A DNA stretch of 64,000 nucleotides from positions 4,264 to 68,263 of the forward strand of contig JANNOG010000111.1 in the NCBI GenBank assembly GCA_031398915.1, given 5' to 3'. A program made the position numbers and the translations under genes. The notes under the pieces were generated by a model. It searched no databases. It saw only the letters and a list, made by a program, of their open reading frames with translations, and was not told where the DNA came from. This document shows positions 52,626 to 61,426 of the stretch, in pieces. The DNA comes from JANNOG01 sp031398915. GTDB taxonomy: Bacteria; Actinomycetota; Actinomycetes; Actinomycetales; JBBAYJ01. The first letter of the stretch is position 1. The number at the start of each line of letters is the position of its first letter.

Positions 52626-54722
52626 TCACTGGGCGACCCTCAGGGCGTCGCCTGCGCCTGTCGCCTCTGCCCGTCCCTTGGCCAGTTGGACGAAGATGTC
52701 CAGAGACTCCGGGAGCGCGAGGGCGTCACGGCTGGCGACCACGTCGAGCGGCTCGCCGGTCAATATCCTCTTCACCGGCAATTCGAGCTTCTTGCCCGTT
52801 CGATTTCGAGGTACGGCGGGTATTTCCAGAATGGCGTCGGGCAGATGTCGTGGCGACAACGCCGACCGCAGTCCGGTTCTGATGCGCTTGCGCAACTCGT
52901 CATCCAGCGAGCGCCCAGTGGCCGCCACCACGAACAGGAGCAATTCTCCGTTCCCACCGGCTGCGTCCTCCAGGTGGACGACCAGGCTGTCCTCGATGTC
53001 GGGCATTTCTTCCACGACCCGGTAGAATTCGGCCGTGCCCAGCCGAACTCCACCTCGATTGAGAGTGGCGTCAGATCTGCCGGTTATCACACATCGACCG
53101 TCGGCGGTGAAGCGAATCCAGTCCCCGTGGCGCCACACCCCCGGATATACATCGAAGTACGCTTCGCGGTACCGCTTGCCGTCCGTGTCACCCCAGAACC
53201 CGACCGGCATGGACGGCATCGGCGACGTGATCACCATTTCGCCCAACTCGTCGATGACGACACGTCCGTCCGGATCGAAAGCCTTGACGTCGACCCCCAG
53301 CAGCGGGCCCGACATCTCACCGGGCGAAACGGCCTGGATCGGGCTGCCGCCGACCAGACAGCTGCACACGTCCGTTCCGCCGCTGACCACGTTGAGCAGC
53401 AGGTCACGACCGAATTCACCAGCCACCCAGTCGTATCCCTCGACGGCGAGGGGGCTACCGGCCACGCATATCATCCTCAGCCGCGAGAGGTCGACGGCCG
53501 CGGTGGGTCGGATACCGGCCTTACGACACGCCATGAGATATCCGGGGCTCGCCCCGAAATGGGTCACCCCGGCGTCCGCGGCGAGACGCCATTGGTACAT
53601 GTGGTCGGGATACGACGGATTACCGTCGATCATCACCACCGCCGCCCGCAGCAACAGTGAGGAGACGACGGCGTTCCACATCATCCATGCCGTGGTCGAG
53701 AACCACAGGCAGACGTCTCCGGGGCGGAGGTCCCAGCTGAGCGACAGATTCTTGAGATGCTCCACGAGAATCCCGCCATGACCGTGGACGATGGCCTTCG
53801 GAATGCCGGTCGTCCCTGACGAGAACAAGACGTACAACGGATGGTCTGCCGCCACCTGTTCGAAAGCCGGCCCGGTCGCCGCGTCGTCGTCCGAGGCGGC
53901 TGCTGCCAGCAACTGCGACCAGTCCGGGGCGTCCGCCACGCGATGCTCCCCGTACCGGATACCCACCACGTGAGTGAGGGTCGTGAGGGCGGCGCGGATC
54001 TGCGCCACGTCCTCACGCTTGTCGATCGCCGTCTCGCCGTAGGTGTAACCGCCGACGGTCAACAACACCGTGGGCGTCAGTTGAGAGAACCTGTCGATCA
54101 CCGCCTTGGCGCCGAACTCGGGCGCGCAGCACGCCCACACCGCCCCCAGGGATGCCGTGGCCAGGAACGCGGCCAGCGTTTCGGGGATGTTCGGCAGGTA
54201 GGCGACCACCCGATCTCCTGGTCGGACTCCCAGTTGGTGGAGCACCCGTCGGGCGCGGGTCACTTCGGCGCGCAGGTCGGCGAACGTCCACCGGACGGAT
54301 TCGCGGGTCTGCGAGTACGCGATGACGGCGATCTGCTCGTCGTCGTCGCCAGGTGTCGACTCACCGCCCGTGGACTCGGCACCCCTGAACTCGGCGAACG
54401 CCGGGGCGTCGGGCCGGCGCCGCAGCATGTGCTCGGCGTAGTTGAGCCTGGCGCCTGGGAACCACGTCGCCTCGGGCATGTCGTGCGATTCGAGGATCCG
54501 GTCATGGTCAACAGCGGCCTGTACCCCGAAGAAGTCCCAGATCGACTGCCAGAAAGCCTCGAGTTCGCCGACCGACCACGCCCACAACTGGTCGTACCCG
54601 GTGATGTCCAGCCCGCGTTCGCCGTTCAGCCAGGCGATGTAGCGCTCGATCGACGACGCACCATCGGCACCATCGGCACCATCAGCACTGTCGGGATCGA
54701 CGCGGACGACTTCCTCGCTCAT
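52626..54722 (-). CDS. Acetoacetate-CoA ligase
   Basis: A 698-residue ANL enzyme of the acetoacetyl-CoA synthetase branch, larger than acetyl-CoA synthetases. N-terminal FWQSIWDFFGVQA and MPEATWFPGARLNYAEHML are diagnostic. The P-loop LFSSGTTGIPKAIVHG lies near residue 300, then STTAWMMWNAVVSSLL, and the C-terminal lysine in PRNRTGKKLELPVKR. It activates acetoacetate for use as a carbon source or building block. Start ATG 54722 (MSEEVVRVDPD), with a short GAD GAD GAS repeat near the N-terminus. It precedes the SDR, and follows FKBP and the MDR reductase on the same strand. Confidence 0.93.
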   Translation of the reverse strand: MSEEVVRVDPDSADGADGADGASSIERYIAWLNGERGLDITGYDQLWAWSVGELEAFWQSIWDFFGVQAAVDHDRILESHDMPEATWFPGARLNYAEHMLRRRPDAPAFAEFRGAESTGGESTPGDDDEQIAVIAYSQTRESVRWTFADLRAEVTRARRVLHQLGVRPGDRVVAYLPNIPETLAAFLATASLGAVWACCAPEFGAKAVIDRFSQLTPTVLLTVGGYTYGETAIDKREDVAQIRAALTTLTHVVGIRYGEHRVADAPDWSQLLAAAASDDDAATGPAFEQVAADHPLYVLFSSGTTGIPKAIVHGHGGILVEHLKNLSLSWDLRPGDVCLWFSTTAWMMWNAVVSSLLLRAAVVMIDGNPSYPDHMYQWRLAADAGVTHFGASPGYLMACRKAGIRPTAAVDLSRLRMICVAGSPLAVEGYDWVAGEFGRDLLLNVVSGGTDVCSCLVGGSPIQAVSPGEMSGPLLGVDVKAFDPDGRVVIDELGEMVITSPMPSMPVGFWGDTDGKRYREAYFDVYPGVWRHGDWIRFTADGRCVITGRSDATLNRGGVRLGTAEFYRVVEEMPDIEDSLVVHLEDAAGGNGELLLFVVAATGRSLDDELRKRIRTGLRSALSPRHLPDAILEIPAVPRNRTGKKLELPVKRILTGEPLDVVASRDALALPESLDIFVQLAKGRAEATGAGDALRVAQ

Positions 54723-54762
54723 CTCAGCCGTGCCGCACCTGACGTGACCGTGACCGGACGGC

Positions 54763-55140
54763 TCACCGAACCGCGACGAGATCCACGACGAAGATGAGGG
54801 TCTCACCCGGAGCGATCGCGCTGCCCGCGCCGCGGTCGCCGTACGCGAGGTGCGGCGGAATGGTCAGCTTCCGGCGGCCACCGACCCGCATCCCCGCGAT
54901 CCCCTGGTCCCAACCCGCGATGACCCGACCCGCACCCAGCGGGAAGTCCAATGGTGCGCCGCGGCCCCAGGACGCGTCGAACTCGTCACCGCTGGAGTAC
55001 GCCACACCCACGTAGTGGGCACTGACCGTCTTCCCGGACACCGCCTCGACGCCATCCCCCACCACCTGATCCTCGATCAGCAGGTCAGTGGGCGGCGGGC
55101 CCTCGGGAAAGTCGATCTCGGGCTTCGTCGGTTCTGCCAT
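54763..55140 (-). CDS. FKBP-type peptidyl-prolyl isomerase
   Basis: A 125-residue cytoplasmic FKBP. The fold is intact: SGKTVSAHYVGVAYSSGDEFD, LGAGRVIAGWDQGIAGMRVG, RRKLTIPPHLAYGDRGAG and TLIFVVDLVAV. These hold the typical Tyr, Phe, Asp, Trp and Ile pocket residues. It would speed proline isomerisation in protein folding. The gene is 15 bases after the MDR reductase stop and 40 before the synthetase start, so it is in that operon. Confidence 0.93.
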   Translation of the reverse strand: MAEPTKPEIDFPEGPPPTDLLIEDQVVGDGVEAVSGKTVSAHYVGVAYSSGDEFDASWGRGAPLDFPLGAGRVIAGWDQGIAGMRVGGRRKLTIPPHLAYGDRGAGSAIAPGETLIFVVDLVAVR

Positions 55141-55155
55141 GACGACAGCATGCCA

Positions 55156-56133
55156 TTATCGCGAGAAGTCGATGAGGAGCTTGCCGGACCGGCCCGGGGC
55201 GGCCAGCGCATCCAGGGCGTCTCGTATTGCGTCGACCGGATACACCGACTCGACCACGGGTTGTATGGCGCCCGTGGCCAGCGAAGGTCGGACCTCACGG
55301 GCGAATCGGAGGGCGACCTGGGCCTTCTCGGCAGTCGATCGAGCCCGAAGAACCGTGCCCCTAATGGATTGTCTGCGACGACCCAGCAGACGCAACGGGA
55401 TAGCGGCCTCGGCCCCGACACCCGTGCCCACGACCACGATGCGAGCGCCGATCGCGCCCGCGTTCAGGTTGTGCGGAAAATGGACCGCCCCGACGAGCTC
55501 CAGAATGACGTCCGCACCCTTTCCGTCGGTGGCCGCCAATACCTCGTCGACGAAAGTCGCGTCCGTGATCGGTTCGGCGCCGAGCCGACGGACGTGATCC
55601 GCAGCCTCCGGGCGCCGGACGACACCCAGGACGCGGGCCCCGGCGGCCACCCCCAGCTGAACCGCCGCCGTCCCCACCCCACCGGTCGCGCCGTGGACCA
55701 CCAGGGTTTCGCCCATCACCAGGTCGGCCTGAGTGCGGATCGCATCGTGCGCGGTGAAGAACGCTTCGGGAACGGCTGCCGCCTGCAGATCGGTGAGCAC
55801 GTCGGGTACCGATGCCAGCACGCTCTCGTGGGCGGCGACTCGATCGGCCAAGCCGCCTCCACCGACGATCCCGAACACTCGTTGACCGACGTGAACCGCG
55901 CCGACCGCCTCACCGACCTCGATCACCGTGCCCGCAACCTCCAGACCCGGGATATCGGCAGGACTGCCTGGCGGAGCCGGGTAATGACCGTCCCGCTGCA
56001 TCAGGTCAGCCGGGTTGAGCCCCGCGTATCGAACCCCGACCAGCACCTCGAACGCTCTGGGGCGCGGATCCGGACGGTCCCGGACGGACACCACCTCGTT
56101 GCCGCCCGCACCGCTGAACACCACAGCCCTCAT
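55156..56133 (-). CDS. Quinone oxidoreductase-type MDR (zinc-free alcohol dehydrogenase family)
   Basis: A 325-residue MDR enzyme that reduces quinones or enones with NADPH. VRYAGLNPADLMQRDGHYP is the quinone reductase mark, the NADPH motif is HGATGGVGTAAVQLG (GxGxxG type), and VLEL-type dimer residues follow. There are no zinc cysteines. It shares a promoter region with the divergent DUF559 gene (start overlap of two bases) and appears to head the FKBP-ligase-SDR operon. Confidence 0.9.
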   Translation of the reverse strand: MRAVVFSGAGGNEVVSVRDRPDPRPRAFEVLVGVRYAGLNPADLMQRDGHYPAPPGSPADIPGLEVAGTVIEVGEAVGAVHVGQRVFGIVGGGGLADRVAAHESVLASVPDVLTDLQAAAVPEAFFTAHDAIRTQADLVMGETLVVHGATGGVGTAAVQLGVAAGARVLGVVRRPEAADHVRRLGAEPITDATFVDEVLAATDGKGADVILELVGAVHFPHNLNAGAIGARIVVVGTGVGAEAAIPLRLLGRRRQSIRGTVLRARSTAEKAQVALRFAREVRPSLATGAIQPVVESVYPVDAIRDALDALAAPGRSGKLLIDFSR

Positions 56134-57163
56134 GGGCTCATCCCATCATGTGCCCTATCCACAGGGACCCGTTGCTGTCACCGATCCCCAGATGGCCGCA
56201 CGCCAGGCAGCCCGAGGCACTCTCGTTGGCCAGACTTTCCGGGTGCGCGATCCCGTGACCGCAGGCGACCTCGCGCTCGTACCGTTCCGAGCCGGGCACG
56301 GCACGGCGTTGGCGGGTCGGCGATCCGTCTACGGCGCAGACTTCCAGCAGTTGATGCACGGCGTGCACGGGTCGGCGAGGGAGGCGATCAACCACGGCTT
56401 GCTGGTCCAGGCAATGCGAGCGAAGCTGGGACCTGAACCGGTGCTGGTCGGTGCCAGTGCGGCGTGGGCGCTAGGAAGCCGACTCAACGATCCTGATCAG
56501 GCGGTGCATGTCGTCGTGGTCAACGGCAGCGGCGTTCGGCGCCAACCACTGTTGGTGGCGCACCGGGTCTCACTCGATCCGAGCGTTGTGATCAGGACAT
56601 CGCTGGGGCCGGCCACGTCCGCTGCGCGCACAGCTCTGGACATGGCCCGTGGTTTCGGTGGTGGTCCCGCGACTCACGACATGCGTGTGGCCCATGTCGA
56701 TGCGCTCCTGAGGGTGACGTCCCTCGCTGCCGACGATGCCAGAACGTTTGCCGCCGCCGCCAAGGGCCTGTGGCGACTGGCAGACGCCCGACGCGTCCTC
56801 GACACGGTCCGCGACGGCGTCGACTCGGTGAAGGAGTCGGAGTTACGCCTGCTGTTGGCACGACAGGGCATCGAGGAGCCGGTGGTCCAGTGCCCCGTTC
56901 GGATCGACGGACCCGGAACCAGAATCATCGCGCGGCTGGATCTGGGATGGCCCCACCACCGGGTCGGAGTCGAGTACGACGGCAGGGTCCACCTCGAACT
57001 CCACCAACACTCACGCGACCTGGTACGCCACAACCTGATCCGGGCTGCCGGCTGGACCGTCCTGCAGGTCGACGCCCGTGGGCTGCGCCGGCCCGAGCCC
57101 ATCCTTGCCCAGCTGAGGGCGTTGCTGGCCGACTCGGACTTTCGGCGCGATCGTGCCCGCTGA
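56132..57163 (+). CDS. DUF559/Vsr-like endonuclease-domain protein
   Basis: A 343-residue protein. The C-terminal domain (about 265-335) has the PD-(D/E)XK pattern of DUF559: VGVEYDGRVHLELHQHSRD, then RHNLIRAAGWTVLQVDARGL. The N-terminal part has an AbiEi-like or winged-helix look (LVGASAAWALGSRLN). Such proteins are common in Gordonia and mycobacteria without known function; some are thought to be in mobile or defence loci. ATG 56132 overlaps the divergent reductase; ATG 56192 is another choice. Its 3' end lies within an inverted repeat. Confidence 0.8.
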   Translation: MGSSHHVPYPQGPVAVTDPQMAARQAARGTLVGQTFRVRDPVTAGDLALVPFRAGHGTALAGRRSVYGADFQQLMHGVHGSAREAINHGLLVQAMRAKLGPEPVLVGASAAWALGSRLNDPDQAVHVVVVNGSGVRRQPLLVAHRVSLDPSVVIRTSLGPATSAARTALDMARGFGGGPATHDMRVAHVDALLRVTSLAADDARTFAAAAKGLWRLADARRVLDTVRDGVDSVKESELRLLLARQGIEEPVVQCPVRIDGPGTRIIARLDLGWPHHRVGVEYDGRVHLELHQHSRDLVRHNLIRAAGWTVLQVDARGLRRPEPILAQLRALLADSDFRRDRAR

Positions 57164-57196
57164 CCAGCAAGGGCCGTACATGATCGCGCCGAAAGT
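57138..57196. repeat. Perfect 15-bp inverted repeat at the DUF559 3' end
   Basis: ACTTTCGGCGCGATC (57138-57152) and its complement GATCGCGCCGAAAGT (57182-57196) with a 29-base loop. The left arm is inside the last codons of the DUF559 gene. It may act as terminator, or belong to a dispersed palindromic element such as a REP sequence. Confidence 0.85.
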
Positions 57197-57209
57197 TGGT
57201 GCGGGAGCG

Positions 57210-57332
57210 GGTGGGGCCGGTGTGAGACCCGGGTGGGCCGGTGTGAGACCCGGGTGGGGCCGGTGTGAGACCCGGGTGGGCCGGCGCGCGGCCCGGGTGG
57301 GCCGGCGCGCGGCCCGGGTGGGCCGGCGCGGG
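57210..57332. repeat. Six 21-bp tandem repeats, three of each of two types
   Basis: Units of about 21 bases. The first three carry GGTGTGAGACCC and the last three GGCGCGCGGCCC after the shared GGGTGGGCC. The order A-A-A-B-B-B points to local duplication of two founding units. It lies between the convergent DUF559 and MBL genes. Confidence 0.9.
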
Positions 57333-57339
57333 AGCGGTG

Positions 57340-57972
57340 TCAGTGACCCCGCGCGATCCACTCGTCCAGGTGGGGAGACTCGGCACCGAGAGTCGTGGTC
57401 CCGCCGTGGCCAGGAAGCACCCGGGTGTCCGGGTCGAGGGTGAACAACCGGTTCCGGACCGAGGCGATGATCGTGGGAAAGTCGCTGAACGGGCGGCCGG
57501 TGGCGCCGGGGCCACCGGGAAACAGGGTGTCGCCGGTCAGCACGGTGGCGAGGTCGGGAATGTCGAGGGACACCGAGCCCGGGGTGTGCCCCGGCGTGTG
57601 CATCACGCGCACGTCGACTCCGGCCACCGACAGGACCTGACCATCAGCCAACTCCTGGTCGGGGTCGATCCCGTCGTCGTGGACGGTGCGCCACACGACC
57701 AGGTCATCCGGGTGCAAGAGGACCGGCGCGGACACCCGGGCCCCCAGGGCAGGCGCCTGGCCGATGTGGTCCCGATGGGCATGGGTGCAGACGATCCCGA
57801 GGACACGGCGCCCCCCGATCGCCTCGACGATGGGGTCGACCTGGTGCGGGGCGTCCACCACCAGGCACTGCTCGTCGTCACCGATGATCCAGACGTTGTT
57901 CTCGAGGTCGATCGTCTGACCGTCGAACTCGAAGGGACCACTCGTCACCAGGTGGTCGATTCGCGCGCTCAT
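57340..57972 (-). CDS. MBL-fold metallohydrolase paired with mycothiol-dependent dehydrogenase
   Basis: A 210-residue metallo-beta-lactamase fold enzyme with the zinc motif CTHAHRDHIGQ (HxHxDH), then HTPGHTPGSVSLD, LTGDTLFPGG and a late VLPGHGGTTTLG. The ATG overlaps the stop of the dehydrogenase (ATGA at 57969-57972). In mycobacteria an MBL protein also follows the mycothiol-dependent formaldehyde dehydrogenase, so it likely hydrolyses S-formylmycothiol, completing formaldehyde detoxification. This pairing is established for the gene order, the reaction is inferred. Confidence 0.9.
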   Translation of the reverse strand: MSARIDHLVTSGPFEFDGQTIDLENNVWIIGDDEQCLVVDAPHQVDPIVEAIGGRRVLGIVCTHAHRDHIGQAPALGARVSAPVLLHPDDLVVWRTVHDDGIDPDQELADGQVLSVAGVDVRVMHTPGHTPGSVSLDIPDLATVLTGDTLFPGGPGATGRPFSDFPTIIASVRNRLFTLDPDTRVLPGHGGTTTLGAESPHLDEWIARGH

Positions 57973-59057
57973 GCGAAGGTGACCACGGATCGAAGAACCT
58001 CGCCACGGTGCATTTTGTCGAATGCCTCCTCCACCCCGCTGAGCGGGATCGTTTCGGATACGAATGCCTCCAGGGGAAGGCGTCCTTGCAGATGCAGATC
58101 GATGAGCAGCGGGAAATCACGACTCGGCAAGCAGTCGCCGTACCACGAGGACTTCTGCGACCCACCTCGACCGAACACGTCGATCAGCGGCACGGTGAAT
58201 TCCATGTCGGGTGTCGGCACACCGACCAGGACGGCGGTCCCGGCCAGGTCGCGTGCATAGAACGCCTGGCGCCACGTTTCCGGGCGGCCGACCGCGTCGA
58301 TGACGGCGTCGGCGCCGAACCCGCCGGTGAGGTCTCGGATGGCCTCGACGACGTCGCTCTCGCGCGCATTGACCGTATGGGTGGCCCCCAGTTCGGTCGC
58401 CCACGCCAGCTTTCGATCGTCCAGGTCGACACCGATGATCGTGGTCGCTCCGGCCAGCCTGGCTCCGGCGATGGCCGCGTTACCGACGCCGCCGCACCCG
58501 ATCACGGCCACGGACTGCCCCCGGGTGACCTCGGCCGTGTTCAGCGCAGCCCCCAGCCCGGCCATCACCCCGCACCCGAGTAACCCCGCCACCTCCGGAC
58601 GCGCACGTGAGTCGACCTTCGTGCATTGACCCGACGCCACCAGCGTTTTCTCGGCAAAGGCCCCGATGCCCAGCGCGGGGCTGAGTACGGTCCCGTCGAC
58701 CAGGGTCATCTTCTGGGCGGCGTTGTGGGTGGCGAAGCAGTACCAGGGTTTGCCCGCGGCGCAGGCCCGGCACTGGCCACACACGGCGCGCCAGTTGAGG
58801 ACGACGAAGTCCCCCTGTGACACGTCTGCGACGCCATCGCCCACCGCCGACACGACACCCGCGGCCTCGTGGCCCAAGAAGAAGGGGTACTCGTCGTTGA
58901 TCCCGCCCTCGCGATAGTGAAGGTCGGTGTGGCACACCCCGCATGCCTGGACATCGACCACCACCTCACCGGGGCCAGGGTCGGGAATGACGATGTCGAC
59001 GAGCTCGACGGGGGCACCCTTGGTTCGCGAGACGACCCCGGTGACGGTCTGCGGCAT
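57969..59057 (-). CDS. mscR: S-(hydroxymethyl)mycothiol dehydrogenase
   Basis: A 362-residue zinc MDR enzyme that oxidises the formaldehyde-mycothiol adduct with NAD. Catalytic zinc ligands ACGVCHTDLHYREG with GHEAAGVV, structural zinc cysteines CGQCRACAAGKPWYC, and NAD motif IGCGGVGNAAIAG. The C-terminal SWYGDCLPSRDFPLLIDL is characteristic of the MscR group. ATG 59057 (MPQTVTGVVSRTKG) is chosen, as the upstream reading to 59270 is a shadow. It is coupled to the MBL gene. Confidence 0.95.
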   Translation of the reverse strand: MPQTVTGVVSRTKGAPVELVDIVIPDPGPGEVVVDVQACGVCHTDLHYREGGINDEYPFFLGHEAAGVVSAVGDGVADVSQGDFVVLNWRAVCGQCRACAAGKPWYCFATHNAAQKMTLVDGTVLSPALGIGAFAEKTLVASGQCTKVDSRARPEVAGLLGCGVMAGLGAALNTAEVTRGQSVAVIGCGGVGNAAIAGARLAGATTIIGVDLDDRKLAWATELGATHTVNARESDVVEAIRDLTGGFGADAVIDAVGRPETWRQAFYARDLAGTAVLVGVPTPDMEFTVPLIDVFGRGGSQKSSWYGDCLPSRDFPLLIDLHLQGRLPLEAFVSETIPLSGVEEAFDKMHRGEVLRSVVTFA

Positions 59058-59142
59058 GGTCGGCACGGTACTCGGACCGTTTCTCGGCGACGAGAAAGGC
59101 GGCGCGCGTCGCAACCGCGACGTAACGTTCGCGATTGGGTCG

Positions 59143-59472
59143 ATGGTGCGCCAGATGTGCCTGAGTCTGCCCCAGAATGCCGGCCCACCGCTGCTCGCCG
59201 CAGGTGATCGGCTGTCCGTGCGGGCCACCGGCGTAATGCTGGACGACGAATTCGTCGACCTGACGCCCACTCAACTCGCGATGCTCCGCGCCCTGGTCGC
59301 CCGACCCGGCCACGTCCTCACCCGCGTCGAATCGGCACATGCAATGCCCGGCCCCGGCGACGAGAGCGCCGTCGAGATGGCCATCACCCGCTTGCGCAGC
59401 GCCCTCAGAGACCCGTCGATCGTGCAGACCGTCGTCAAGCGCGGCTACCGCCTGGCCGTGGACCCGGGGTGA
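59143..59472 (+). CDS. Orphan winged-helix (Trans_reg_C) protein
   Basis: A protein of 109 residues consisting of little more than an OmpR-type DNA-binding domain: VDLTPTQLAMLRALVARPG, VEMAITRLRSAL, and QTVVKRGYRLAVDPG. There is no receiver domain. A similar C-terminal domain is found fused to uroporphyrinogen-III synthase in mycobacteria, so it may be a separated half or a truncated regulator. ATG 59143 is my choice; the frame is open further upstream but overlaps mscR. It lies just upstream of the propionyl-CoA synthetase type gene and may control it. Confidence 0.65.
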   Translation: MVRQMCLSLPQNAGPPLLAAGDRLSVRATGVMLDDEFVDLTPTQLAMLRALVARPGHVLTRVESAHAMPGPGDESAVEMAITRLRSALRDPSIVQTVVKRGYRLAVDPG

Positions 59473-59502
59473 CCTCTCAGTCGCCGCAGTGGACCGGGCA
59501 CG

Positions 59503-61422
59503 ATGACGAGCATGACGACGACGCCGGGCAACGGGGCCTACGCGAAGATCTATCAGCGGAGCCTGGCGGATCCTGCAGGTTTCTGGGCAGAGGCTGCAAC
59601 GGCGGTGACCTGGATTCGTCCGCCGTCACAGGTGCTCGACGACAGCGCCGCACCCCTGTACCGGTGGTTTCCCGACGCCACGCTCAACACCTGTTACAAC
59701 GCGTTGGACCGGCACGTCATCGATGGTCGTGGTGACCAGGCCGCCCTGATCTACGACTCACCGGTCACCGACACCCAACGCGTCTACACCTACGCCAAGC
59801 TGCTGGAACTGACCGCCCGATTCGCCGGTGTGCTGCGGGACCTGGGGGTCGTGGCCGGCGACCGGGTGCTGATCTACATGCCGATGGTGCCCGAGACGGT
59901 GGTGGCGATGCTGGCGTGCGCCCGCCTCGGCGCCGTCCACTCGGTGGTTTTCGGCGGGTTCGCCTCGGCCGAATTGGCGGCGCGGATCGACGACGCCACC
60001 CCCAAGGTCGTCGTCTCGGCCTCGTGCGGGATCGAGCCCGCCCGGGTCATCGCGTACAAACCTTTGCTGGACGCCGCGATCCAACGCGCAACCCACCGCC
60101 CTGACTACTGCATCATCCTGCAGCGCCCGCAACTGGTCGCCGAACTGGGCGAACTCGACATCGACTGGGCCGCGGCGATGCGCCCCGACGTCGTCGTTCC
60201 TGCCGCCTGCACCACGGTGGCGGCGACCGATCCGCTGTACATCCTGTACACCTCCGGGACGACGGGTCAGCCCAAGGGGATCGTGCGCGACAACGGTGGC
60301 CACGCCGTCGCCCTCACCTGGTCCATGGCTGCCATCTTCGACATCGCCCCTGGTGAGGTGTTCTGGGCGGCCAGTGACGTCGGCTGGGTGGTGGGCCACT
60401 CGTACATCGTCTACGGACCGTTGTTGCGTGGCGCGACGACAGTGCTGTACGAGGGCAAACCCGTGGGTACCCCAGACGCGGGTGCCTTCTGGCGGGTGAT
60501 AGCCGAGCATCGGGTCAGCGCACTCTTCACGGCCCCGACCGCGTTCCGGGCGATCCGTAGGGTGGATCCCACCGCCGAGTCGATGGCCGGCCACGACCTG
60601 TCACCGCTGCGTGCCCTGTACCTGGCCGGGGAGCGACTGGACCCCGACACCTACGAGTGGGCGAGTCGGACACTGGGGGTGCCGGTGATCGACAACTGGT
60701 GGCAGACCGAGACCGGCTGGCCCATCTGCGTCAACCCACTGGGAATCGAGCGGCTACCCGTCAAGGCCGGCTCGCCTTCGGTGCCGATGCCCGGCTACGA
60801 CGTCGGGGTTCTCGACGGCTCCGGCCAACTCGTCGAGGCAGGCACCGAGGGCGCGATCTGCATCAGGTTGCCGATGCCGCCGGGGACCCTGCCCACCCTG
60901 TGGCGGGCCGACGATCGCTATGTCGCCTCGTACCTCTCGGCCTTCCCTGGTTGGTACCTGTCCGGAGACGGCGGCCTTGTCGACGCAGACGGGTATCTGT
61001 ACGTCATGGGCCGGACGGACGACGTCATCAACGTCGCCGGACACCGGTTGACCACCGGATCGATGGAGGCCGTGATCGCGGCACATCCCGCCGTGGCCGA
61101 GTGCGCCGTGGTGGGTGTGGCCGACTCGATCAAGGGTCAGGTGCCTCGTGCGCTCGTTGTCCTCACCGCGGGTACCGACGTGGACCCGATCCGGCTGGCC
61201 GCCGAGATCGTCCAGCTGGTGCGTGACGAGATCGGACCCGTGGCCGCGCTGCGCCGCGTGGACGTCGTGCCGGCCCTACCCAAGACCCGGTCAGGAAAGA
61301 TCCTCCGCAAGACCATGCGTGAGATCGCCGACGGTCGAGCGCCGACGATCCCCGCGACTATCGAGGACGCCACGGTCCTGGATCAGCTGACCGAGATTCT
61401 TCGGCGCGAGGCCGAGTGCTGA
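59503..61422 (+). CDS. prpE: Propionyl-CoA synthetase/acetyl-CoA synthetase family ligase
   Basis: A 639-residue ANL enzyme that forms acyl-CoA from short acids. The PrpE-type marks VVFGGFASAELAARIDDATP, ILYTSGTTGQPKGIVRDNGG, EVFWAASDVGWVVGHSYIVYGPL and DNWWQTETGWP are all present, and the acetylatable lysine is in PKTRSGKILRKTM. Propionate is the likely substrate. It follows the orphan winged-helix gene and ends four bases from the convergent LTD gene. ATG 59503; ATG 59512 also possible. Confidence 0.92.
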   Translation: MTSMTTTPGNGAYAKIYQRSLADPAGFWAEAATAVTWIRPPSQVLDDSAAPLYRWFPDATLNTCYNALDRHVIDGRGDQAALIYDSPVTDTQRVYTYAKLLELTARFAGVLRDLGVVAGDRVLIYMPMVPETVVAMLACARLGAVHSVVFGGFASAELAARIDDATPKVVVSASCGIEPARVIAYKPLLDAAIQRATHRPDYCIILQRPQLVAELGELDIDWAAAMRPDVVVPAACTTVAATDPLYILYTSGTTGQPKGIVRDNGGHAVALTWSMAAIFDIAPGEVFWAASDVGWVVGHSYIVYGPLLRGATTVLYEGKPVGTPDAGAFWRVIAEHRVSALFTAPTAFRAIRRVDPTAESMAGHDLSPLRALYLAGERLDPDTYEWASRTLGVPVIDNWWQTETGWPICVNPLGIERLPVKAGSPSVPMPGYDVGVLDGSGQLVEAGTEGAICIRLPMPPGTLPTLWRADDRYVASYLSAFPGWYLSGDGGLVDADGYLYVMGRTDDVINVAGHRLTTGSMEAVIAAHPAVAECAVVGVADSIKGQVPRALVVLTAGTDVDPIRLAAEIVQLVRDEIGPVAALRRVDVVPALPKTRSGKILRKTMREIADGRAPTIPATIEDATVLDQLTEILRREAEC

Positions 61423-61426
61423 GCAC

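Noticed and set aside
57210..57332. CRISPR array suggested by regular repeats.
   Set aside because: Units are contiguous with no spacers, and no cas gene is nearby.
57153..57443. Small plus-strand frame across the tandem repeats.
   Set aside because: It has no RBS or recognisable content and overlaps the MBL gene end; the repeats alone keep it open.
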